From Cydia pomonella (Eukaryota > Arthropoda > Insecta > Lepidoptera > Tortricidae): DNA of 64,000 nt. Shown here piece after piece: positions 45,301 through 57,300 of this stretch. Each line of letters starts with the position of its first letter. Within the stretch, counting starts at the first letter, position 1. The stretch is from positions 11,284,001-11,348,000 of the forward strand of contig NC_084711.1 in the NCBI RefSeq assembly GCF_033807575.1. Reading direction: 5' to 3'. A program made the position numbers and the translations under genes. The notes beneath the pieces were generated by a model that had not been told where the DNA came from, made no database searches, and saw only the letters and a program-made list of their open reading frames with translations.

Positions 45301-48300
45301 GGCGTTGAAGTCACCGAGGACCACATTCCATGTTCCTCGGTTCTCTTCGCAAGCTTTGTTAAGGAGATCGTAATAGTCCTCTACCTCGTCGTCGCAGTGC
45401 GCAGTTGTTGGTGCATATGTTTGAACCAAGGTCAAAGTGTGTTTGTTAGTAATACTGAACCTCAGTACTGCTATTCTGTCGGAGTATCCCACAAACTCAA
45501 TAATGTTATCCTTCCACCTCTTTGCAACAAGAAAGCCAACACCACATTGGCCCCCTGAAGTTCCAAAGTGATAGAACACATCAGAGTCTCTTTCCATGGT
45601 TTGCTCTCCTTCTCGTCGCACTTCAGACAGGCCTACAATGTCCCACCTAATTCCTGTGAGAGCGTTTTCCAGCTCTAAAAGCCTCTCTTCTCTCAGCAAA
45701 GTTCGGACATTGTAAGTTAACACGTTTAGTATATCGGAATCCATTTTGTTCGCCGGGGTCATTTGATAGTTTGGGTTCGTCTCCGCCCGGGGATTCTTAG
45801 CACCCCTAATGCCGGGCACTCGGGGCCGTAACGGGGAGTTGTGAATTTTCATGAGGGGGTTTTGGACCTTAAGCCCACCACGCTGGTCCAGTGCGGGTTG
45901 GTGGGTCGTCAGAGCCTCGTTCGTTGTTTAGCAGGGTGCACCGCAAGCAGGTGAGGATGACTTGAAGCCCGAAAGGTGTTGTTTGGGCCCCCTTACACCC
46001 CCTTACAATAAGTATATATGTGAATTTTATTGAAGCATTCGTAAACGTGTGTGCTTCCTCGATCCCATGAGATTAGGATCGATTCAGTTTATGTAATTAA
46101 CTACAACAAGAATTAGTAACGAATACTCTTAGTCACAATTACTGTTCAAAGATTAAATAGTTTGTCCTTAACAATTAACGTTTATTATAGTATACTCGTA
46201 TCGTCAATCTAAGAGTATTTCCGTCTTCGAGAGGATGTCAAGTACTTGATACCAGGTTATTTACGCGTAAAGACTTAAATGCTTATAGGTATCTACTTTT
46301 AACTAACTGCCACCTAAGTGCAAATAATTCAAGCTGAGTGCTTAAATATATGTATCTTCACTTAGCATCTCGATGTTATCACAATATTATTAACAATAGC
46401 CTAGAATCTAGATCTCCAGCAACAATTGCATTTAATAGTTAGGTAAATTCAGAAAATCGACCGTCATTGCATCGACGAAAATCTTAACCCAGATTCGTTG
46501 TTTTTTTAGACGCTTACTACAGTTTCGAAAGCAACTTTGTGGCTAAGTAAGGAAATAATAGGTAGGTAGGAAGATTGCTTGCATTTACCTACACTGATGA
46601 TCATTAAATAAGTAGACCACCCGAGTCGGTCAAAAAATTTAAATCGTACTGAAATATTAAAAGTCTGAGAATCCGTCAATTATGCCTATTCATTTTCGTT
46701 AGTTATTTGTAAGCTACGAGTACATAGTTTTCCAACCTTGCCAACTTAAGGCCAAAGAGTAAAGTAAGTATATAGGAAAAGAGAGCCCTCTTGAAGCATT
46801 TTAAGGAAACTAATTTCGAAGCGCTATCTCTAATTTGCATCCGAAACTAGTTATGTATGTGTGCATGCACATCTACATATGCATCCGTATGTGTGGGTAC
46901 TTTCGTACTACATAATATTAGATCTACTTGGGCGGTTTACAAGTTAATTTTTTGTTTGATTTCTTGTTTACAAGATATTAAACAAAATATTAACTTGTGA
47001 GTCACCCAAGTAGATCTAATATTATGTAGAACAGTTTCAAAAGAATAGACACCAAAATAAAGACATACTTTATAGTAAAGCAAGTATATGTTTATTGTTT
47101 TCAATTTGGTATACAAGATAGTATTGTAAGTAATTGATAGTATTGAAGTGTACAAAGCTGCATTAGCTTCGTCTTCTGTGACTTTTTTCTCAGTCTGATT
47201 TAGAACTTTTCATGTGCGCATAACTGACTTGCCTAGTTCTCAACTGAGCGTTTCTTCTTTGACCTTTACATCCAACTGGGCTTGAATTCAAGATATTCCG
47301 GAGGTAAAGTGCACATTAGGAGAATTCCTGGTAATTTCGTCTCGCTCTCTAGGTCCGTAAACAATTGGCTCCAGATATTCTTTAAAATAAACACATGAGT
47401 AATGATGTCATGGTTCGGGTTCTTCTTGTACTAATGAACTTCAGGCATAGGACGTATGTCTTGTCTAATGTCTACGTACGTACCTCCATAGATGCACTCT
47501 ATCTCGTCTAACTTAGCGGAATCAAATTGCACAAATCTAGGCAGAGTGTCCGCGGAAATGTTTGTCGTAAACAAAATTAAAATAATCATCGGTTGTTTTC
47601 ATCGCTGCTTGAGTGCTAAGGAGGATAGTATTTTCTTCTTACCTTCGAAAATATCTGAACCTTCCGGCATTGCCTTGAACACTGTTTAAATTTTTTAGCC
47701 TCCCGGTTTTGTAACATTGGAAATATTGGGATTCTAATTTACCTATTTGAATTTGACTCGTGTTTAATGCTTGCTCCGATTTTACTCTGCTTTGCTCTGC
47801 AGTTTAAAATTAATAGAGAAATAATAAATTCATATCAATAATATCTTTGTTTACATTTATTTGACAGTAAACAACAGTTGCTCGGTAACAACACTATGAT
47901 TAAACATAATCGGACAGACAGACGGACATGACGAATCTATAAGGGTTCCGTTTTTTGCCATTTGGTATATGCAACCTTCTTAATGCTGTATTCATGCCTT
48001 TAAATTGTACTAATTTTATAGTGACATCTGGTAATGTAGTTTGCACAATCGGTAGTCAACTTTACGCAAAAGTAGGTTATCGGATCCCATTAATAGAAAC
48101 CGTCGTCATCTTTACTAATGTTAACTACATTTCTAAGTGTCGCCTCCCTGCTTAAGGCTGCCTTTCCAAAGGGCCAATTACATCGACACTTCCCGATATT
48201 GGGCCCGCAGTCAGTCTCGATGTCGGGCCTGATAATCGTCCCGATAACCTGATAATCATTTCACGGAATATCAGCACATAGTTAACAATATTTGAAATGT

Positions 48301-51300
48301 AATAAAATGGACAACGTATTTTTACATGTCAAATATTGTAAAAGATGTGCTGATATTTGATGAAACGGAAAAATACTCTTACTCGGGCTATGTGGAGGTT
48401 GGCCCTTATGTTACTACTGCGGCGGAGATGAGGGGAATCAATAATGGTGCCACTATGCACGTATGCGAGTCAAGCGTGCAGTCAACGCAACTAGCACAAC
48501 CAATCGCGTTGTTGCATTCCACCGAACACACCAAACGAGAATGGTCGGTCGGAATTATATGAACGGGCCTACCTTTACTCATGAAATCTTTGGGAATCAA
48601 TCAATAGCATAGGTTGTAATTCAGCGGAGCGCAGAAAAGATGTGAATTACAACAATCAATATTACTGATGGTTGATTCGTCTCATCTACGCTTTGTCTCC
48701 GCCTCAGTGGAAAGGCAGCCTAAGTATCCACGTCACCATACCAAAGATACATTGATTGAGTAAGATGTGTAAAAACTAAGACAATTTCATGCTTCGAATT
48801 CGATATGAAAACGAGACGGCGCTGTACAGCTCCATACATTATGGCGCTGTACAGCTCCATATACATTTTGCCGCAAAACATATGGCGTAGTGCAGCGCCA
48901 TCTTAGAGTACCTACTTATGTTAGGGCACAACAAGAGCGCAAGTTAGTTTTTGCATACTTACTTTACTCTTTGGTTTTTGCTATAAAGCTTGCTTTTAAG
49001 TTACTAGCAATAGAAATATTTTGAGCAATTTATCTCAATTTAGAACCATAAACGTAGCGAATGACTCAATAGGCGCAAAGTGCAATCCCTACTAATACTT
49101 AGTAAAATGGGAAAGTTACTCTGTCTGTTCGTCTGATACCTCTTCATGCTGAACTGAACTGAACCGCTAAACTCGTTTAGATGAAATTGGATATGGATAT
49201 ATAGTTTGAGGCCCGGGAAAGGACATAGGATTGTTTTTATCAATCATCATCATTCTAGGTAGACAAAATCGCAACGAAATTTTTCATAAAATAAACAAAA
49301 TAGTTACATAAAAGTTTAAAAAAAGCAGTGTAAGAAAAAGTAACTTTTCCACACTTTACGCAGTGAAATTATTATTTGCCACTTTTTTATAGCAGCAATG
49401 GAGTGAAAACGTAATTAATCATAAACATATCAAGGTGTGTGCGTGGGAGTGTAAATACAGCAACAATAGCAAGTGCTGGTGGCAATACTTACGCAGGATT
49501 GACAGTCTCGGTGAGGTTGTAGGAAGCGGGGCAGCCTTCGACGGAAGTCTGCAGATGGTGCGGAGTCACCTGCGAGAGCTGCGCGCCGCCGCACGCCGCC
49601 AGTACGACCAGCAGCCCGAACACCCCGCCGGCGACGGCGCCCTACCCGACACATTCATCAGTTATACACCAACATTTAAATTTTATTTTTAACATATAAC
49701 ATTCAACAAAAAAGAACCGACATCATGAAACTGTATGCCATCAATTTATGGTCTACAAAGTTGCCTTCCGAGAGGAAATGCACGGGTTACAGTATAAAAT
49801 TACTACTTATATGTGTGCCTATAATACTGATTTGAAGAATTAAATATACTTAAGTATAAACAAATACTGCTGTTGCCCGCGACTTCGTACGCGTGGATTT
49901 GTATGTTGGTGGTTATATACATGAGCATAGAACATTATGCAGCAAAAGGTAGGGACTGTTAATCAATTGTTAATAATTATACTCGTACAACGCATGAGAT
50001 TTGTCTGACACAACCTACGAAGTTTCCAGCCCCTAAGTGAAAAAAATTGTTCTCGATATAATCCCTCTCAATCTCATAAGAAGATTTTCAAGTACACTAT
50101 TCCAATCGAATGCACACTTTAAACCCTTTTTTCACAAATTTAGGGGATTAATAGAAACTTTCAATTAACGCCATTTTAACTCCCTTAGGGGTTGAATTAT
50201 CAAGAACGTTACGAGTAAAATAACCTTTTTTAGGGTTCCGTAGCCAAATGGCATAAAACGGAACCCTTATAGTATCGCCATGTCCGTCTGTCTGTCTGTA
50301 TGTCTGTCTGTCTGTCCGAGGCTTTGCTCCGTGGTCGTTAGTGCTAGAAAGCTGAAATTGGGCATGGATATATAAATCAATAAAGCCGACAAAGTCGTAC
50401 AATAACATCTAAAAATTTAATTTTTTTTAGGGTACCTCCCCTACACGTAAAGTGGGGGTGAAATTTTTTTTTCACTTCAACCCTACAGTGTGGGGTATCG
50501 TTGGAAAGGTCTTTCAAAACTAATAGGGGTTTTCAAGAAACATTTTTTGATAAAGTGAATATATTCGGAGATAATCACTCCGAAAGAAAAATAAAATATG
50601 TCCCCCCCCCTCTAACTTTTGAACCATAGGTCCAAAAAATATGAAAAAAATCGTGAAAGTAGAGCTTAAGAAAGACATTAAATGAAAACTATAGCGGACA
50701 TGATCAGTTTAGCTGTTTTTGAGTTATCGCAAAAAGTTTTCCCTTCATAGTAAAAAGACTTATTTTAATTAGGTACTGATTATGCAAATTTGCCTATTTG
50801 TTTAACTCAGGTGAAAGGTACCGTTTCATCCCTTGGTTAACAATTTACTATACTTTAAGCTCCAGTTTAGCTTATTGTGACGGAAGAGTAACTACGGAAC
50901 CCTACACTGACCGTGGCCCGACATGCTCTTGGCCGGTTTTATTTAACTTTACATTATGTTTTTCTATGAAGTTTTAAAGTATTTGTAATGGATTCAAACT
51001 CTCAACCCCTATTTAACCCTTTTAGGAGATTTTTAAAAACACTGAAATAATTTTTGTTTTATTCTAATAATATGCCCATATACAAAGTTTCAAGTCCCGC
51101 ACTCAAAAAAATGTTTGACCTCCATACAAACTTTCAACCCCTTTTTCATTACCTTGGGTGATGAATTTTCAAATACGCTTAAAATTATTTCTTTTCTTTT
51201 AATGAAGTACCAATTTACGAAGTTTCAAGTTCGTAGTTTAAGTTAATTTTTAAACCTCATACAAATTATCAATTCCTTTTTAACCCAGTTCGAGGATGAA

Positions 51301-54300
51301 TTTTTAAAAACGCTGAAATAACTTTTATTGCATTCTAATAATATGCCGCGGTACAACGATTCAAGTCCCGCACTCACAAAAATGTTTGATCTCAATACAA
51401 ACTTTCAACCCCTTTTTCACCACTTTAAAGGATGAATTTTCAAAAACGCTGAAATGAGTTTTCTTATTTTTTAATCAAATATGTGTTTACGAAGTTACAA
51501 GTCCCTAGGTTAAACTAAATTTTGAACCCCATACAACCTGTCAACTTCTATTTACCCATTTTAGGGGATGAATTTTTAAAAACGCTGAAAAAACTATTCT
51601 TGAATTCTAACAATATGCCTTTATACAAAAATTCAAGTCCCGCACTCAAAAAAATGTATGATCTCCATACAAACGTTCAACCCCTTTTTCATCGCCTTGA
51701 TGGATGAATATCCAAAAACGCTGAAATTAGTTTTCTTCTATTTTAATGAAACACCTTTTTAGAAAGTTAAAAGTTCCTAGCACAAACTAAAACTTTAACT
51801 CCATACACACCTTTATCCCCTTTATAACCCCCTTAGGGGTTGAATTTTCAAAGACGTTGAAATTAATTTTATTTTTTAATCGGCTATTATACCTTTATAA
51901 GATGTTTCAAAGCATTGGTGATGGATTCAAACTTTTAACCCCTTTTTAACCCCTTTACTGAATACAAAGTTTCAAATACTACACTCATAAAATATTTGGT
52001 CTCCATAAAATCTTTCAACCCCTTTTTCACCACCTTAGGGGATGAATTTTCAAAAACGCTGAAATTAGTTTTCTTCTATTTAAATAAAATACCTTTTTAG
52101 TAAAAAGTTTTTACAAAGTATCAAGTTCCTAGCTTAAAATAAAACTTGATCTCCATACAAACTTTCATCCCCTTTTTCACCGGCTTGATGGATGAATTTT
52201 CAAAAACGCTGTAAGTAGTTTTCTTCTATTTTAATGAAATACCTTTTTAGAAAGTTTAAAAATCTTAGCTCATAATAAAACTTGAACCCCATACACACCT
52301 TCATCCCCTTTTAACGCCCCGTAGGTGTTGTTTTCAAAAACGTTGAAATAATTTTTATTTGTAATCGGCTATTATACCTTTATAAGATGTTTCAAAGCAT
52401 TGGTAATGGATTCAAACTTTTAACCCCTTTACTGAATTTTTAAAAAAGCTGAAATTATTTTTCTTGTGTTTTAATAATATGCCTACATACAAAGTTTCAA
52501 ATCCCGCACTCGAAAAATATTTGATCTCCATACAATTTTACAACCCCTTTTTCACCACCTTAGGGGATGAATTTTCAAAAACGCTGAAATCAGTTTTCTT
52601 CTATTTAAATAAAATACCTTTTTACAAAGTATCATGTTCCTAGCTTAAAATAAAACTTGATCTCCATACAAACTTTCAACCCCTTTTCACCACCTTAGGG
52701 GATGAATTTTTAAAAACGATGAAATTAGTTTTCTTATATTTTAATATGTATGTATGTCACTTTATTGCACATCAACAGATAAAACAGACAAAACTAAATA
52801 AAAAACAAATGTTATGTACAAATGCGACCTTATCCCTAAAAGGGATCTCTTCCAGCCAACCTTTGAGAAAGTGCGAAAGGATCAAACACTGACAGGTGAA
52901 AGACAAATCAATATTAACAGTAGCAATATGAGAATTTTGGATACCTACACATAAAACTAGAACGCGAGCAATCGAAGAAATTCCAAATTTCGAATTCCTA
53001 GGTTAAAATAAAACTTATAACCCATACAAACTTTTTTCCCTTTTTTAACCCCCTTAAGGGTTGAATTTCTAAAAATCGCTTCTTAGCTTTTGTACACTTT
53101 ATAAATACAACCTAGTGTGTAAATTTCAACTTTCTAGCATTTGTAGTTTCGGCTCTGCGTCGATGAGTCAGTCAGGACACGTGCATTTATATATATAGAT
53201 TTACGTACGTGAACAGCCCAAGCGTGACGCCGCCTGCCATGCCGTTGAAGCAGCACCGCCAGCACTACTGCTGTCGCGGTTACCTTCGCGTTGACCCAGG
53301 GGAATAAGCATGCCCAGCTTAATGCTGTCCACCACGTTATTGAAGCAGCGTCAGCACTATTTCTGTCGCGGTTACCTTAGCGTTGGCCCAAGGGAACAGC
53401 ATGCCGAGCGCAACGCTACCCACCACGACGTTGAAGCATCGCCAGCAGCACCGCCAGAACCACTGCTGTCGTGTTTATCTTAGTGTTGGCCCAGGGGAAC
53501 AGCATGCCGGGTGTAACGCTGCCCGACAAGTTATTAAAGCAGCGCCAGCACCACCGTGACACGTTACCTTAGCGTTGGCCCAGGGGAACAGCATGCCGAG
53601 CGTAAACAGCCCGAGCGTCACGCCGCCCGCCATACCGTTGAAGGACAGCGCCAGCTGCAGCACCGGCCCGAGCCGCTCCACCGCGAACGTCAGCGCGAAC
53701 GACACCGCGCCGCACCCGAGGCATACCCATCGGGCAATCTGCCAACGCAAAGATGACTTATGTACGAGTATGTATCATTCATCAGCATTCAGCATCAAAT
53801 AGGTAGTGATCCAAAGTAAAAGTGAACTCGTAAGAAAGTAGGTAGGCCTTTGTAAACGAGACTTGAAGGAGCCTGTTTATTAGTATTACCCATTGCAGTG
53901 AAACAAACAACAGCAAAGAACTACCAAACAACTAAGCGAACTCTTCAAGCACAAACTCGAACTGGCGATAGATGTAGGGACACGCTACAGCTTTCTTTTC
54001 CCTCGTTGACTATGTAGCCGAGATACTTCAATTCAGATTTACAAAACTCACACTTTTTCAAATTAACCGTAAGACCAGCCTCCTTCAACCTATCACGAAC
54101 CTTACTGCATTTGCTCTTCGGGATGGTGTCGTAATGCGGTTGTAGCGTGTCGCTACATCTATCGCCAGTTCGAGTTTGTGCTTGAACAGTTCGCTTAGTT
54201 GTTTGGTAGTTTTTCGCTGTTGTTGATTCACGCGAGTCCCTGTTCGGGCGCCAAATTGCACTGAAACAAACACTTTCTGTAGAACACGTATAATTTGAAC

Positions 54301-57300
54301 CATTTAAAAAAATAAAATATAACTAGTTTACATATGTATGTTTACACGGTGTATAAGCTGAATTTTTATAAAAACAATTTTAACGCTTCGTATTTTTAAG
54401 TGGCTTTCTTAAACTCGATGAAGATGTGTATGTCTGTCTTCCGTATGAAGAAATAGGTACAAAAAAAAACTCGGCTGAAAATTTAGTTGTGAATAAGATG
54501 AATTGATGAGATGCGAGTGGAATGAACGTTGATGGCTAATTCACTTGAAGGAAAGAGATCTAAATTTAAAACCGAATATTTATAAAACCCGACGGATGAG
54601 GCTGTTTGAATTTTGAAATTTAAAATGCGGATCACATATATTTAACAAGGGATATTGGCAAAAGTAAAAAAATATGGCACAAAACAAACAATAAATAATT
54701 AACTGGTTACAAATTGGTAAAAAAAAGGGAATTGGAAGCTATTATTGAAAATTTAAATTAAATAAAATGATTGCCAAGATGGAGAATTTTGTTTTGGAAA
54801 GAAAAGGCAGATCGATTGTGATTCTTAGATTGAGAAGTCCATTTTGTTCCCTGGGTGTTTGACCGGATTGATTTTATTTCTTGTTTAAATATAATTATAG
54901 TACTAAGTTTCCTATAACCTATTTCAATATTCTGACACCAGTGCGTTATATTTAACCGAACTTGGAAGTGCGCGGCAGATCCGATCGGGCCGTGGAATTG
55001 GTGATCGTGATCGCCAGTGCAAAAACAAGCTTTTGAACCCTTCCGTCGAGAGGACTCCGGAAGGTGTTCCTGAATACCGATCCTTTTTTATTGAGACGAT
55101 CGGCAAGCCATAGTCGGTTGGAGAAGTCAAGCTCGATTTTCGCGTGGCTCTGCAAGTAAACTAGTGTTCAGCGACCAGTAACTTTACGCGTGTATTCATC
55201 TGTACCTTTTCACAGTTTCCTGAACTTCAAGATTTTATTTTATTTAAATTTTCAATGATAGCTTCCGATTCCCTTTTGTAACCAGTTAATTATTTATTGT
55301 TTGTTTTGTGCCATATTTTTTTACTTTTGCCATTTATCCCTTGTTAAATATCTGTGATCCGCATTTTAAATCTCAAAATTCAAGCAGCCTCATCCGTCGG
55401 GTTTTAAAAATATTCAGTTTTAAATTTAGATCTTTTCCTCCAAGTGAATTAGCCATCATCGTTCATTCCACTCGCATCTCATCAATTCATCTTATTCACA
55501 ACTAAATTTTCAGCCGAGTTTTTTTTTGTACCTATTGCTTCATGCGGAAGACAGACATACACATCGCCATCGAGTTTAAGATAGCCACTTAAAAATAAGA
55601 AGCGTTAAAATTGTGTTTTTATAAAAATTCAGTTTATACACCGTGTAAACATACATATGTAAACTAGTGATATTTTATTTTTTTAAATGGTTCAAATTAT
55701 ACGTGTTCTACAGGAAGTGTTTGTTTCACTGCACCATGTTTAAATTAATTAATAGAATCAGGCGCCCCACTAAACAAACACCTATTAACCCTACGTGTTA
55801 CAGATAGCCCCCTCTGCAGAGCGTGCATGGAGGAGGAGGAGACAGCCGCCCACGTCATTCTCGAATGCCCAGGGGTGGCAGAATACCGGGCACAATACCT
55901 CGGTTCCCCGGGGTCTCTACCAGAAGTCGTCGGCAACATCAAGGGTCTGCTAGGCTTCCTGGTAGAGTTGGGTTGGCAGGAGTAGTGCCGTCAACCCACC
56001 ATCACGCAAAATAGGCGCGAATTGCGACGTCGAGTTGCGGAAACCCAGCCCGCGAATACGAATACGAATACGAATAGAATCAGGCGTTACTATGCGGAAA
56101 TCCATGCTAATTAAAGCAAGAAATATCACTTTGCTAATCCGCGAGAAAATAACGTGTTAGTCAATCAGTGCTAACCCGTTATACTTACTTGCGTATTTTT
56201 ACATGCAATTAATGTTGTTATTTGTTGGACTGGGAGCAGGGGCTAACTGGATGCTTTTATTGCTGAACTTAATAGTAAGTATCCGAAAATCAAGTTTAAA
56301 AAGGAACTGGAGCAAGCCAAGTCATTGAATTTTCTGGATTTAACAATTTCGATAGTGAATAATAGGCATCGTTTCCAAATTTACCGTAAGCCTACACATA
56401 CTGATTCGGTTATCCCGGCTTCTTCGACGCATCCATGGCAGCATAAGTTGGCTGCTTTTCATTGTTATGTGCATCGAATGTTGACTGTGCCTCTTTCTGA
56501 TGAACACTATCGAGCTGAACTAAATAATATTTATCATTTAGCAGTTTCAAATGGTTATGATAAGTCTGTTGTGGATGGAATCATCAGAAAAAAGCAAAAT
56601 AGTATAGTCAACAATATGTTGTATGCTGCACGATCTTTTGAGCCGATTAAGAAATACAAAGCCAGCATGACTTATGTTGGTAAATTGTCAGATGCAATTT
56701 ACAAAATTTTAAAATCTAACGACATTCCTGTGACTTTTAGGACAAACAACACTTTGCACTCTAAACTTTGCAATGGGAAAGATAAGATCGAGAAGGGAAA
56801 AAAATCTGGAGTTTATAAGCTTACTTGTGATAATTGTAATAAAGTGTATGTGGGGCAAACAGACCGTAATTTCACTACCAGGTATAAGGAGCATGTTGCT
56901 TCATACAGACACAACCATCCAGAAAAGTCTAATTTTGCGAAGCACTTAATAGACAGTGGCCATGCTTTATCTGAGAATCATTCCTTTGATATTTTACATG
57001 TTTGCGAGAAAGGATTGCGTTTGAGTGTTCTGGAACAGTTGGAAATAATTAGGTACAACAATAGGGGGATGATTCTTAACGAACAGTTAAATGTTGCGTC
57101 ATCGCCGTTATTACGAATTTTTCCATCTCACTCACACTTGCACAGTAGGGGGACTGGTCAAGGTATAAATATGGCCGACCATTCTAGACAGCTCATTCAG
57201 TTGTCGGGACCGTCAACATCTCCAGCATCTCCTGAGGATGCCTCGTAGAGAGGTGACACAGGTGTCGAGTTTTGTACTTTTGGTGGTGGGTTGTTATATT

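Larger units (their letters stand above)
38378..46006 (-). mobile_element. Full-length RTE-clade LINE split by a hAT element
   Basis: A 9-bp target duplication AATAAGTAT lies at 38369-38377 (next to the poly(A), read minus) and 46007-46015. Without the nested hAT and its 8-bp duplication the LINE is about 3.1 kb, normal for a full-length RTE. It has a short 5' UTR, one ORF and a poly(A) tail (T run at 38378-38393). It occupies most of the 11.6-kb SLC5 intron, in the gene's own orientation. Confidence 0.93.
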
